Notes under the pieces: model-generated
What the model was told of the DNA's origin: nothing
The model's database searches: none
What the model saw: only the letters and a program-made list of their open reading frames with translations
In this document: positions 54,001 through 62,846 of the stretch, in pieces
How the letters are laid out: each line of letters opens with the position of its first letter
Position numbering within the stretch: the first letter of the stretch is position 1
From: JAICMB01 sp963838885
GTDB lineage: Bacteria > Acidobacteriota > Terriglobia > Bryobacterales > Bryobacteraceae
DNA: 64,000 bases
Direction: 5' to 3'
NCBI GenBank assembly: GCA_963838885.1
Contig: CAWITB010000009.1
Coordinates: forward strand, 121,326-185,325
Position numbers and translations under genes: made by a program

Positions 54001-54272
54001 CGTTTGCCATCCAGCCCCCCTATACCTACGGGAGCCTGGGCCGCAACACCATGGTGATGCCGGACGTCACCAATCTCGATCTCATTCTGTCGAAGATCTT
54101 CACCGTGACCGAGCGCGTACATCTGCAGGCCCGCTTCGAAGTATTCAACTCCACCAACACACCGCCCTTCACGAGCGCTCCCGACGCCACGGTCGGCACC
54201 AACGGATTTGGGCAGACGACGTCCGCGGGACCGCCGCGGCAATTACAGTTCGGCTTGAAAGCGCTGTTCTGA
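51003..54272 (+). CDS. Oar-like outer-membrane receptor (1089 residues)
   Basis: Signal peptide within residues 1-40 (VVTLGLLLAGIGLAQ), then a carboxypeptidase-regulatory-like domain (GRVTDASGAVVPDVKIVITN), a plug-like region with VVEFPLNGRNYVTLALLSAG, NYLLDGGDNNSYELADAGRM and NVTIKSGTNDIHGTAFEF, and a barrel ending GLKALF. It is closer in layout to the 41632 receptor than to the one at 24374. No enzyme gene follows directly; a redox group starts 237 bp downstream. Confidence 0.85.
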   Translation: MPRLHQIGFFSPSLPFFVKQAAWTRVVTLGLLLAGIGLAQEARVSGRVTDASGAVVPDVKIVITNTDTGTARDTKTNDLGYYTVPLLPPGNYKIAAEKQGFRGREQTGIVLQVDQQATIDFTMQVGQLNQEVSVTAAPPLLDTVEPSVGQVIENRQVVEFPLNGRNYVTLALLSAGTTDPIAGSRAQGFSSGGQRVSANNYLLDGGDNNSYELADAGRMGGMVAPSIDAVQEFKVQTNSYSSEYGRGTGATINVTIKSGTNDIHGTAFEFLRNDAVDAKNFFASPTAPNPQYQRNQYGFAAGGPIVKNRLFIFGDWEGTNIRQAQSAVDTIPTLAERSGNFSQETKVLKNPLTGAPFPGNIIPASLIDPIASKLIGLYPQPRNGNLASNYLFGGPNDEDDKRWDIRADYVIREKDSIYGRVSHYGVSIPGILNLPPPAFGANAFDENITAWNDAVGWTHIFSGSLVAITRASWSYNQFSRVNPAVAGAANLNAEYGIPGGDNSIPGGMSSFSISGYTQLGIGANNPTIRNSQNRQFMSDLNWSHGAHDIKFGVNVLRLQNNIINDNGSIGLWTFNGQFTGDGMADFLLGWASQWGSSIDEKVNVRGWLPAAYVQDDWKLSPRLTLNLGMRYEVTLPWYDTQNRFSNLELNNPAGPTVVLASNNGGYAGRSLVNVDTNGWEPRIGLAYQVASRTVIRSGFGIYRTYFEPQGDAEYLTNNPPYAYSLTLSSSQTTPAVVLQTGPPAGAVSLSHANGLVFASFPTNPRRAYAQQWNFNIQQQFGSNWLLEVGYSGEKGVHLLNWWDGNYAPPEPGNINANRPIQSVVIPPSGVVASPLGGVYDYQFVGNSNYHAMVVKLEKPLTKGLTLLSSYTWSKTMGDTCSGAADGNAPNCGFQDPLNMRAEKSLDNQDMGQRFVASLLYDIPVGRGRRFGSQMPRVLNALAGGWELGGIFTRRSGLPYSIVDSGNPANDGTIAIVNRPNLVGNPYSVPWSVGEAFNTAAFAIQPPYTYGSLGRNTMVMPDVTNLDLILSKIFTVTERVHLQARFEVFNSTNTPPFTSAPDATVGTNGFGQTTSAGPPRQLQFGLKALF

Positions 54273-54509
54273 TCAAAGAATGCGCGGCGAAAGAGCCGAT
54301 GCCGGCGCGATCGACGAATTCAACATCTATATCATTCACTTCAATCCGGCGTGCCTCAACTCGTGTAGATCCCGCGCGCGCTCGGACATGACGGCGTCCG
54401 ACTGCGCTGTATGAGCTATCCGCCGGCGCGCCAATACGGCAACGTACGATCCAGCAGCGGCGGCCGTCGCTGCGCGGCGAATAGGATAATAGAGAAAGAG
54501 AGTTTACAA

Positions 54510-55178
54510 GTGAAACGGATCGAGGCCAAGCACCCGGCCGCCATTCGTTGGCTGCACTGGATCAATTTTCCGCTGCTCGCGCTGATGATCTGGAGCGGCA
54601 TGTTGATCTATTGGGCCAACGACGAGTATCGCATCGGGGCCGGCGCTTTCACGCTCTTTCATTTCTTCCCGGATTGGTTTTATAACGCTTTCAACCTGAA
54701 GTTCCGGCTGGCCGAAGGCATGGCGTGGCATTTTGCATTGATGTGGCTGTTCGCGATTAACGGCTTGGCCTACGTCATCTACACCATCGTCTCCGGCCAG
54801 TGGCGCTATCTCGTTCCCAACCGCGAATCCTTCCGCGAGGCAATCGAGGTCACGCTGTACGATCTCCATCTCAGCAAGACGCATCCGCCGCGGCGCAAAT
54901 TTAATGGAGCGCAGCAGATCGCTTACACATCCATTATTTTGATGGGCGCGGGCTCGCTCGTTACGGGGCTCGCGATCTGGCGATCGGTGCAATTCGGCTG
55001 GTTGACGGCGCTGCTGGGCGGCTACCCGGCGGCGCGCCTGGAACATTTTTTGCTGACCATTGGCTACATCCTGTTCTTCGTTGTGCACATCGCTCAGGTG
55101 ATCCGCGCGGGCTGGAATAATCTTCGGAGCATGATTTCCGGATACGAGATCGTTCCCGTTGAAGAGGCTTCCGAATGA
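54510..55178 (+). CDS. Cytochrome b561/DUF4405-like membrane subunit
   Basis: A 222-residue membrane protein starting at GTG 54510, with four or five hydrophobic segments. Candidate heme histidines: AIRWLHWINFPLLALM in helix 1, GMAWHFALMWLFAI in helix 2, LEHFLLTIGYILFFVVHIAQ late. This layout fits the cytochrome b subunits of formate dehydrogenase, hydrogenase and thiosulfate reductase type. Its stop overlaps the start of the MsrP-like gene (ATGA), so it most likely passes quinol electrons to that enzyme. Confidence 0.8.
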   Translation: MKRIEAKHPAAIRWLHWINFPLLALMIWSGMLIYWANDEYRIGAGAFTLFHFFPDWFYNAFNLKFRLAEGMAWHFALMWLFAINGLAYVIYTIVSGQWRYLVPNRESFREAIEVTLYDLHLSKTHPPRRKFNGAQQIAYTSIILMGAGSLVTGLAIWRSVQFGWLTALLGGYPAARLEHFLLTIGYILFFVVHIAQVIRAGWNNLRSMISGYEIVPVEEASE

Positions 55179-55987
55179 GCGAGCCGCAACCGGTCCTATC
55201 GCCCGAAGCCATTGAAGAAAGCGCCGCGGAAAAGAAGCGCTTGCGAGAGCGCGAAGAGGAGCGCCGATTAGAGCGCGAAATGTCGCGCCGCACGCGCCGT
55301 AGTGTACTGGTGGGCGGCATCGCATCGCTGGCAGGCGCGGGCGTCTGGGAATGGCTGCGATCGCGCCGCGCCGATCAAGGCGTGCAATGGCCTCTGCGCA
55401 TCGCACTGCGGGCCGATGAGCAACTGACGCGGGACTACTTCAGCGCCGGCCGCCTGGCCCGTACCTTCAGCCCCCGCGATATTCAAGATCCCCGCCAAAA
55501 CGGAGACGTCGGACTCGACAGCGACGTCGATCCCAACTGGAAGCTCAACATCGCGGGAGCGGGGCAGCCCTTTGCGGTTTCGCTCGAGCAGATCAAGGCG
55601 CTCCCGAAAGTCGAGATGATTACGGAGCTCAAATGCATCGAAGGCTGGACCCGTATTCTCAGATGGGGCGGTGTCCGCTTCCGCGATTTCGCCGCCAAGT
55701 ACGCGCCGGCCAAACGCAATCCTGAGTCCTACGTGGCGCTCGAAACACCGGGCCGCGAGTATTACGTCGGCCTCGACATGGCGTCTGCGCTGCATCCGCA
55801 AACTTTGCTGTGCTTCGAAATGAACGGCAAGCCGCTTCCGGACGAGCATGGCGCGCCATTGCGACTGGTCATTCCGGTCAAGTATGGGATCAAGAATCTG
55901 AAGAGAATTGGAACGATTGCGTTCCGCGACACGCGTCCGCCGGACTACTGGGCGGAACGAGGATACGATTGGTATGCGGGGTTTTAA
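55175..55987 (+). CDS. MsrP/YedY-like molybdopterin oxidoreductase
   Basis: A 270-residue protein of the sulfite-oxidase fold without the dimerisation domain, like MsrP. A charged N terminus (KKRLREREEERRLEREMSRR) is followed by a Tat-like RRTRRSVLVGGIASLAGAG. The Moco-binding cysteine is in ELKCIEGWTR; substrate-site text includes PLPDEHGAPLRLVIPVKYG. MsrP repairs oxidised methionine in envelope proteins using quinol electrons from a membrane cytochrome. Next to the cytochrome b gene upstream and msrB downstream, that role fits well, but other oxyanion or S-oxide substrates are possible. Confidence 0.8.
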   Translation: MSEPQPVLSPEAIEESAAEKKRLREREEERRLEREMSRRTRRSVLVGGIASLAGAGVWEWLRSRRADQGVQWPLRIALRADEQLTRDYFSAGRLARTFSPRDIQDPRQNGDVGLDSDVDPNWKLNIAGAGQPFAVSLEQIKALPKVEMITELKCIEGWTRILRWGGVRFRDFAAKYAPAKRNPESYVALETPGREYYVGLDMASALHPQTLLCFEMNGKPLPDEHGAPLRLVIPVKYGIKNLKRIGTIAFRDTRPPDYWAERGYDWYAGF

Positions 55988-55991
55988 CCTT

Positions 55992-56607
55992 ATGAATCTG
56001 ATTGAACCTGTTTCGGCGGGAGTTTCGCGGCGGGCTTTTTTCACCGTGCCGTTCGCGTTTGCAGGGATCGCCGCATTTGCCGGCCATAAAGACCGGGTGT
56101 TGCCGGACGCGTCCGAAAACGGCAGCGGCGATGAGGTCACCATTGTGCTGTTCGACGACAATGGGCAGCGCAAGGGCGCAGTCAAAGTCAAAAAGCTGGT
56201 TATGAGCGATGCCGAGTGGCGCAAGATTCTCGATTCCGGAGGAGTTCCAGGTTACGCGGCACAGCGGGACCGAGGCGTCCTTCAGCGGTAGATATTGGAA
56301 TAACCACAAAGCCGGTCTCTATCGCTGCGTGTGCTGCGGGAATGCGCTGTTCCGGTCGAACGAAAAGTTCGAGTCCGGCACGGGCTGGCCGAGCTTTTGG
56401 GCGCCCATCGCGGCGGAGAACGTTTACACGCTCACGGACCGTAGTCTGGGGTTCGAAACTCGCAACGAAGTGCGCTGCCGTAAATGCGACGCGCATCTCG
56501 GCCATGTGTTTGACGACGGACCGCCGCCTACGCACCTGCGTTACTGCATGAACTCCGCTTCTTTGCGTTTCGTTCCGGCGCAAGCCACGCCCTCGGCGCG
56601 GGGCTGA
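55992..56607 (+). CDS. msrB: Peptide-methionine (R)-S-oxide reductase, Tat-exported, one frameshift
   Basis: About 205 residues when read through. The ATG at 55992 opens a Tat-like leader (VSRRAFFTVPFAFAGIAAFA), then a lead region with VKKLVMSDAEWRKIL. Near 56240 a one-base shift is needed, after which MsrB continues: PEEFQVTRHSGTEASFSGRY, zinc cysteines in CVCC and CRKC, ESGTGWPSFWAP, and the catalytic cysteine in LRYCMNSASLRF. It reduces Met-R-sulfoxide. Position 4 nt after the MsrP-like gene and the export signal point to envelope protein repair. Confidence 0.85.
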
Positions 56608-56862
56608 CCGCTAGCGGCCAATCGGCCCGCGCATCGCGCTTGTTTCCGAAGCGTGCGCGGCGCGGCGATGTGAGTAGAGGCCTGCGTCATCCCTCGTGGA
56701 CGGTGGTTGACCTGCTTCGCCGCCGAGCGCTACAGTGGGGCGAGCGCGAAGGGCGCTTCCAGTCCGCGGGAAAGGGCCGAGCCCACCGAGTCTTGCCTTA
56801 ACACGATTTCGATCTTCTTTCAGCCCGTCGCGCGGACGCGGGCATGTCGAAAGGAGATCGTC

Positions 56863-58699
56863 ATGTCCGATTTTCCATCGCGCCTTCCCGCGCGTCCATC
56901 GCTCGAACAACTTCACAAACAGGCCAAGGAACTGCTTCGACGGCATCGCGCGGCCGGTTCGCGCTCAATCGTAACCCTTGCCGACGCTCAGTTCGCGCTG
57001 GCGCGCGAGTATGGGTTCGAGAGTTGGGCGAAACTCAAGCAACATATTGAAAGCCGTCGCAACCCGGCGGACTACGAGAAACTGGCGCAAGATCTCATGC
57101 GCGCCTGCCACGGCGATGCGGATGCGTTGCAGCGCGTCAACAACATTTTCGGGAGCGCATTTACGCGCTTCGGAAATCCCTTCACCGCGGAGCAGTTGCG
57201 CGAAAAAATGGGCGGCGGCGAGATCGCGCTTTCCGATGCGCGGCTCTTCATCGCGCGCTACGGTTTGGAGAGCTCCGCGCCGGCGCTCTTCAGGATCGAC
57301 TCGAAGGAGAACACCATCGCGCCTGGCCCGCTCCTGTCGGACAAGGACTGGGACGCGGTCTTCGCGGTAATGAAGGAGCGCCAGATCACCGGCCTCGACG
57401 CAGGTGGCCGCATGACCGACGCCACGCTCGAGCGCCTCTGCGAACTCAAGCATGTGACGCATCTCAACCTGGGCGGCTCCGTGCAGCTCAGCGATAGCGG
57501 ACTTGCGCACTTGGCGCGGTTGCCCCTGTTGCGCGAACTCGATCTGAGCGGTTCGAAGGGCCGCATCACCGATGACGGGCTTCGAGTGCTGCGCCATTTG
57601 CCGCGGCTCAGACGATTTCAAATGTGCTGGCAGCAGAACGTCTCGGACACGGGATTGGCCAACCTGGCCTTCTGCGACGATCTCGAAAGCGTGGATCTGC
57701 TGGGAACGCAGACCGGCGATGGCGCCGTCCAGGCCCTCACCGGCAAGCGCAAGCTGCGCCGCTTCAAGACCGGACGCTGCGTCACCGATGCCGGACTCGC
57801 CCTTTTCCAGCGCTTCCCGGTCTTCAAAACGTGGCACGGCGGCGACATCGATTATGGACTGATGAGCGCCGACGCCGGACCCACGCATCTCGTAGTGGAC
57901 GGTCCCTTTACCGATGCGGGGCTGGCTAATCTAGCGGGCCTCGACGGACTTTTCGCGCTCAGTTTTTTCTGGCACTCGCCGGCGTTCACGGCCGAAGGCC
58001 TCGAGGCGCTCAAAGATCTCGCGCATTTGGGTTTCCTGGGTTGTGAAGGGGAGCATTGCACCGACGAGGCCATGCGTCGCATCGGCGCGATGCCGCGTCT
58101 GCGCATGCTGATGGCGCAGGGCGCTGTTGCGGGCGATGCCGGCTTTGCGGCGCTAAGCCGTTCGCAAACCGTTGAATACATCTGGGGCCGGGAGTGCCCC
58201 AACCTTACTGGCCGCGGATTCGCCGCGCTTGCCGCAATGCCCGCCCTGCGCGGCCTGGGCGTGAGTTGCAAGAACGTGGACGATGCGGCGCTCTCCACGT
58301 TGGCGCGCTTCCCTGCCCTCCGGGAGCTCATGCCCATGGACGTCCGCGACGAGGGATTCCGCCACGTCGGACAATGCGAGCGCCTCGAACGGTTTGTGGT
58401 GTATGTATTGCCGGGACACGGGGGACATTGCCACCGGACACATCGCCGGACTTTCCCGCCTCAAGTCCTACTACGCCGGCAAAACCGGGATCACCGACCA
58501 TAGCCTTGAGATTCTGGGGCGAATGCCTTCGCTCGAACGCGTGGAGTTGTGGCAATGCGCGGGTGTCACGAATACGGGCTTGGCGCTTCTGGCCGGCGCC
58601 TCGCGATTGCGCGAGGTCGGGCTCGAAGGCCTGCCCGGCGTCACGCGCGAGGCAATCGCATTTTTCCCTGCTCACGTACGCGTGAACTATTCGGCGTGA
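56863..58699 (+). CDS. Leucine-rich-repeat (RNI-like) protein, one frameshift
   Basis: About 611 residues when repaired. ATG 56863 has an AAAGGAG seven bases upstream. The N-terminal 80 residues (SLEQLHKQAKELLRRH, FALAREYGFESWAKLKQHIE) match the domain common in bacterial ankyrin proteins. From about residue 150, repeats of the form LTDAGLANLAxLxxLRxLxL run to the end (for example GLAHLARLPLLRELDLSGSK). Near 58390 one extra T (CGGTTTGTGG for CGGTTGTGG) breaks the frame; it resumes as WCMYCRDTGDIATGHIAGLS to the stop at 58699. Probably cytoplasmic protein-binding; partner unknown. Confidence 0.75.
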
Positions 58700-58708
58700 A
58701 TCCCGCGC

Positions 58709-59572
58709 TTACTCAATCCCGATGCGGCCATGGATGGATGGCAAGTTCAGCCACCGAATGCCGCCCGATTTATCCGGCTGCACGGCCTGGAGAATGAACG
58801 CGCAGGGCGCATCTCCGTATTGGCGCAGCCGCTCCGCGATCCAGTTGTCGGTCGTCAGCGGAGCGGCCAGAACCACCGGCGTGTTCTCAAAATCCGCCTC
58901 CATGGCTCCGAATTTTTCGTCCGTCAGCCGCTTCGGCGCCGCCCAGCCATACGCTTTCCGGTAGCGCGCGATAGCATCGTCCAAATGCTGCACGGCGACG
59001 ACCACTTTCAAGACTCCGTTGATCTGCGGCGCGCTCGGAGCGGCGGACGGAAAGGCGCGGTCCTGACGCGGCGATACGTCGTGAATCATGAATGGAAAAA
59101 ACGCGCCCCTGTCGCCCTTCACCTGCGCCGTTGTCCATACCAGGCGCATCCCGTCGGCGCGTTCGCGGCCGCCCGCCTTGGGATCGGCGATGTCCAGGCC
59201 CGTTTTTCGCAAACGGTCCACTTCCGCGTTCAGATCCTGCGGCTCCACGGCAAAGGCGCACGGTCCGGCATTCGTTTGCATGAATTTCGCCCAGGAATGC
59301 GATGGAAAATTCTTTGGATCAGCGTCCGGGGCTTTGCCGATCAACTCGAGATAGGAGCCATCGGCGAAACTGATTATCGCCATTTCGGTGAGGTGTTCCG
59401 GATGCTCGCCTCCGTACTCCGGCTCCAGTCCGGCCGCGACGAAATCGCTTTCGAGCAACTGCAGATCGAGAGCGGCCACCGTCGCATGATCGACCTTGAG
59501 ATCGGCCCCTGCCATTGGCAAACTAACCCAGAATATCGAGAGAATCCACCCGCCGCGCTTGGAGCTAAGCAA
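58709..59572 (-). CDS. VOC/glyoxalase-like protein, possibly exported
   Basis: About 287 residues using TTG 59572, which yields a plausible signal peptide (SKRGGWILSIFWVSLPMAGA); an ATG at 59515 would remove most of it. The body has two halves with the glyoxalase-like betaalpha pattern: LKVDHATVAALDLQLLESDF with FADGSYLELIGK, and LKVVVAVQHLDDAIARYRKA with the metal-site-type residues His and Glu of VOC proteins. It resembles the glyoxalase-like domain PF13468. It is convergent with the LRR gene. Substrate unknown. Confidence 0.7.
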   Translation of the reverse strand: MLSSKRGGWILSIFWVSLPMAGADLKVDHATVAALDLQLLESDFVAAGLEPEYGGEHPEHLTEMAIISFADGSYLELIGKAPDADPKNFPSHSWAKFMQTNAGPCAFAVEPQDLNAEVDRLRKTGLDIADPKAGGRERADGMRLVWTTAQVKGDRGAFFPFMIHDVSPRQDRAFPSAAPSAPQINGVLKVVVAVQHLDDAIARYRKAYGWAAPKRLTDEKFGAMEADFENTPVVLAAPLTTDNWIAERLRQYGDAPCAFILQAVQPDKSGGIRWLNLPSIHGRIGIE

Positions 59573-59655
59573 TCGTCGTCCCCTGCTGGAGAATATAGCC
59601 CACTCGCATGGCGCGGCGGCGCTAAGCGCGGATTTGGGAGATCGTCGTATATCCA

Positions 59656-59949
59656 ATGGGAACAATTGCCTGGCTCGACTCCATCTTCTGCGACGTTCGC
59701 CACGGCAGTCTGCCGGCGCTCGACGTACAAAGGAGATCGGCATTAGCACTGGCTTGGGCGCTGACGCCGCGCGATGCGATTCTTTTGGTGCTGCGCGATT
59801 CGTTTTAGATGGGGATGCGAATTCTGATTGGGCGGGGACGGCGGCGCTTTTCGTTCTCGGTTCTGCTTGCGATCGCTCTGCTGGCGGCCTGGGCGCCTGC
59901 TCACCGGGCGGCGAGAATTAATCCCGTGGCGGCTCTGCGGGAGGAATAA
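59656..59949 (+). pseudogene. ADOP/MacB-type permease remnant with internal deletion
   Basis: The start MGTIAWLDSIFCDVRHG resembles the first residues of acidobacterial duplicated orphan permeases, and the end FSVLLAIALLAAWAPAHRAA then RINPVAALREE is the C-terminal signature of FtsX-like permeases. Between them the roughly 750 residues of a normal protein are missing, and the two ends are in different frames. A clear internal-deletion remnant. Its end overlaps the 3' end of the leftward hydrolase gene. Confidence 0.6.
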
Positions 59950-61018
59950 TCGGTGCGGCTTTGGCGCCCGAGGATTTTGTAGCAGTCCCTTTGTGATCCC
60001 GGCCCGGCCCGGAGCCTGTCGGCATCAGATTTCTCACCGCATCGACGACCAGGCTGGGCTCGTCCAGTTGGATCCAGTGCCCGCTGTCCGCGGCAACGAT
60101 GTGCGTGACATCGTTCGAAAGGCCGGCGATCTCTTCATCGGACCATTTTGTGGCGCTCTTTGCGCCAGTCAGGATTATGACCGGAATGTTTGCTGGGGGC
60201 GCGGCGGCGACAATGGAGACGACGCTGGCGGGCAGGGAGCGGAGGTGGGCCGCCATGCTCGAGAAGGACTTGGGATGGCACCAGTGGGACGCAATGGCCG
60301 GCCACAGCTCGGGAGGCATTTTGCGGATCTCGCCGGCGATGCGCTCCATGGTTTCGAGACCCGCCCGGCTCGACGCGGCGCGGCCGATCAACCGCGGAAA
60401 GAGTCGCGAACCGCCGGACAGACGGACAAGCGTGAACCGGACGACGCCGCAATGGGCCAGGAACGCTCCCCAGCGCGACAGCACGGCGCCCCCGATCAGG
60501 TTGCGCCGTTGTTGTGCCGTGAGCGGATGCCACTCTCGCGGGCGCAGTGGGTCGACAAGTACGAGACCGGCGACCTCCTCCGGGTAGCGCGCCGCATAGA
60601 GACGCACGACCAGGCCGCCGAAGGAGTGCCCGACGAGAATGTACGGCGCCGGGACCTGGGCCGCGCGGAGCATCTCGCGAAGCTCCTCGACGATCTGGGC
60701 GGCGGTGCGCGGGGTGCGCGCAGGGCCGCTCCAGCCGAGGCCGGCGCGGTCGTAGGCGAGGGCGCGCGTGAACTTCGCAATTTCTGTCTGGACGCCGCGC
60801 CAGTTGATGGAAGTCGCCGAAATCCCGGACTCCAGCACTACGGCGGGGGATCCTTGGCCGAGCTCGTAGAGGTGCAGAAGATGCGGGCCTACGCGCACGA
60901 TACGGCCGGGGGCGGGAAAGCGTTGCGTATCGCGGCGGACGCCCGACCATTGATACACGATGCCCGCGGCGGCCGCGACCAGCCACATGGCGAGAAACAA
61001 AATAAGAAAATAAATCAA
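59918..61018 (-). CDS. Alpha/beta hydrolase, membrane-anchored
   Basis: About 366 residues using TTG 61018, which overlaps the preceding stop (ATG 60988 is the alternative). An N-terminal hydrophobic helix (LIYFLILFLAMWLVAAAAGI) suggests a signal anchor. The hydrolase fold shows the oxyanion region VVLESGISATSINW, DRAGLGWSG, the nucleophile Ser in VGHSFGGLVVRLYA, VDPLRPREWH, a late Asp near ILTGAK, and the catalytic His in DSGHWIQLDEP. The C-terminal 35 residues are Pro/Lys-rich and non-conserved. Substrate unknown. Confidence 0.85.
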   Translation of the reverse strand: MIYFLILFLAMWLVAAAAGIVYQWSGVRRDTQRFPAPGRIVRVGPHLLHLYELGQGSPAVVLESGISATSINWRGVQTEIAKFTRALAYDRAGLGWSGPARTPRTAAQIVEELREMLRAAQVPAPYILVGHSFGGLVVRLYAARYPEEVAGLVLVDPLRPREWHPLTAQQRRNLIGGAVLSRWGAFLAHCGVVRFTLVRLSGGSRLFPRLIGRAASSRAGLETMERIAGEIRKMPPELWPAIASHWCHPKSFSSMAAHLRSLPASVVSIVAAAPPANIPVIILTGAKSATKWSDEEIAGLSNDVTHIVAADSGHWIQLDEPSLVVDAVRNLMPTGSGPGRDHKGTATKSSGAKAAPIIPPAEPPRD

Positions 61019-61729
61019 TCGGAGATGGCCAGCTCCCCCGGCACGATGCGGCGCGTGCGCGGCAGAACGCCGCGGCGCGCGAGCAATCCCATGATGACGA
61101 GAATTGCGATAAAGACGGCGAGTTTCAGGCCGTCGGCGGCGCGTGAGTGAGCCGGCAGCGCCACCCAAAGCAGGCCCAGCGCCGGCTGCGCCAATAGAAC
61201 GGCCCACACGGAGCCATAGAAGTAGCGCCGCTCGTTACCTTCGCCCTTGGTGGACGGCGCGACGCGCGGCAGCAGACCCAATGCTCCGAAGCGTCCAAAT
61301 CGCGATTGCGAGGGGAAAATAAGCGTACTCGTAAATCTGGCCGAGCTGCCAATGGCCTGTTGCGACCGCGCCGATTAAACCCGCCGCGTTAAGCACGGTA
61401 TAGCAGATCAAGGCGCTCCAGGCGAAGGTGTAGCAGACGCGGCGATAGATGGGATTAGGCTTGTCTTCGGTGAAACGAATAATATAGGGGCGCGGCTCGA
61501 CTCCGGGGAGAAGTCCGCTCAATCCGGCAACTCCGGAGCCCACCAGGACGACGCCGAACCACAGCGCGTTCGTCTTGGTAAAGCCGCGCGCGAACAGATC
61601 GAAAGTGAGCCAGCCCGGGGCCAGGAAGAAGACCCAGATCCAGATGGGCCAGTGCGCCAGGCGGTAATGAAATTTATTACGCTCGCGAAGCTTGCGAGCG
61701 CTCGCCAATTCGATTCGTACCGCCGGCAA
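61015..61729 (-). CDS. Integral membrane protein, probable frameshift near 61270
   Basis: The first part (TTG 61729, with AAAGGAG spaced 9 nt upstream inside the SDR end) gives RERNKFHYRLAHWPIWIWVF, WLTFDLFARGFTKTNALWFG and several membrane helices, then IYEYAYFPLAIAIWTLRSIG. In that frame it ends at 61235 after a basic tail. In the next frame, from about 61281, membrane-like sequence goes on: RRYFYGSVWAVLLAQPALGL and LAVFIAILVIMGLLARRGVL to a stop at 61015. I read it as one protein of about 238 residues broken by one base; two overlapping genes are also possible. Family not recognised. Confidence 0.55.
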
Positions 61730-61733
61730 CCGA

Positions 61734-62468
61734 TCAAGCTCCTTTGACCAGCCCGCCGTCGATCGCGATGGACGAGCCGGTAATATAGCTGGCGCGTTCC
61801 GAGGCGAGAAACACGACGACGTTGGCGAACTCTTCGGGCGTGGCGAGGCGGCCAAGCGGAATTTGATCGAGCGGGATGTTCCCGGCAAGCTCCTTCAGCC
61901 GCTCCGTCGCGGTAAAGCCGGGACACACGTTGTTCACGAGAACATTGTACGGCGCGTATTCGTTGGAAAGCGTCTTGACGAGACCTCGGACGGCCGAGCG
62001 CACGGCGTTTGACAGGATGAGGTTGGCGACGGGCTGCAAGACGGCGACGGAGGTGATGGTGATGAATCGTCCCCAACGCCGCTCCTTCATTACGGGCAGA
62101 GCTTCACGGGCGAAATGGACGGCGCTCATGAAATTCAGGTCGACGGCGGAACGCCAGTCCTCCGTGGAGGTGGCGGCGAAGGGTTTCGAAGGCGGCCCGC
62201 CCGCGTTGGTGACGCAAATGTCGATACGGCCAAATGTATCGAGCACGGACTGAACGAATTGTTTTACTTCATCTCCGTTTGAGACATCGACGGCCTGCGC
62301 CAGAACGCCGCGGCCGATGTCGCTCGCGGCGGCTTCAATCCGTTGCGCATCGCGCGAACAAATGGCGATGCGGGCGCCCTCCTGGGCGAGCCCCAGAGCG
62401 ACGGCTTTGCCCAGACCGGAGCTGGCGGCGGCCACGATGGCGACACGGTCCGTAAGTCCAAGATCCAC
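61734..62468 (-). CDS. SDR-family protein lacking the Tyr-Lys pair
   Basis: A 244-residue Rossmann protein starting at GTG 62468 (VDLGLTDRVAIVAAASSGLG). It has the nucleotide-binding AAASSGLG, VTNAGGPPSK and the SDR serine (ITSVAVLQP), but at the usual Tyr-x-x-x-Lys position the sequence is LILSNAVRSAVRG, with no tyrosine or lysine. An SDR subgroup with the LSNxxR pattern exists, so this may be natural and imply altered chemistry or a non-enzymatic role. It ends ASYITGSSIAIDGGLVKGA. First of a leftward three-gene unit. Confidence 0.8.
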   Translation of the reverse strand: MDLGLTDRVAIVAAASSGLGKAVALGLAQEGARIAICSRDAQRIEAAASDIGRGVLAQAVDVSNGDEVKQFVQSVLDTFGRIDICVTNAGGPPSKPFAATSTEDWRSAVDLNFMSAVHFAREALPVMKERRWGRFITITSVAVLQPVANLILSNAVRSAVRGLVKTLSNEYAPYNVLVNNVCPGFTATERLKELAGNIPLDQIPLGRLATPEEFANVVVFLASERASYITGSSIAIDGGLVKGA

Positions 62469-62846
62469 TCTTGGACATATCGTATCAGGCCGCGAAAAGG
62501 CAAAGCGAGAATTGTCCAATGCAGGATGGGCATGCCTGCCGCAGCCGGATGCGAACGCAAATGCAGAATGCCGAAGTTTCGGGCCAGGCGCAAATCCGGG
62601 AAATCCATGCGCTGATGGAACATGAGGATGGCGCAAGACGAGTCAGCAAGGGCGAGCGCGGACTGATTCGGGCCTATCGGAAAGATGACGGGGTCGAGTC
62701 CGGCGCGGATCACGCGAGCAATCCGGCGGCTCCTGGGCAGCGGCGGCGCTGCGCTTCTGCGCTCATTAATCGACGCAAATACCGCGAGCGCGTCCGTATG
62801 AGAATAGGAGACGGAATTACTTGGGTTGCGTCTCTAACGTATACTT
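62469..62846. other. Divergent intergenic region
   Basis: No gene supported. It separates the leftward SDR start from the rightward receptor start. A TATACT hexamer (62840-62845) ends just before the receptor ATG, too close to serve as its -10 unless the message is leaderless or the true start is further downstream. Confidence 0.4.

Noticed and set aside
59828..61150. 440-codon rightward frame opposite the alpha/beta hydrolase
   Set aside because: Antisense; Arg/Gly-rich text without motifs, while the minus strand has a complete hydrolase.
61680..61700. Palindrome CGCTCGC...GCGAGCG as terminator or operator
   Set aside because: It lies within the 5' coding part of the membrane protein, has no T-run, and is explained by codon content.
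62840..62845. TATACT as the -10 of the fourth receptor gene
   Set aside because: It ends two bases before the proposed ATG, so the transcript would start inside the gene; kept only as part of the motif observation.
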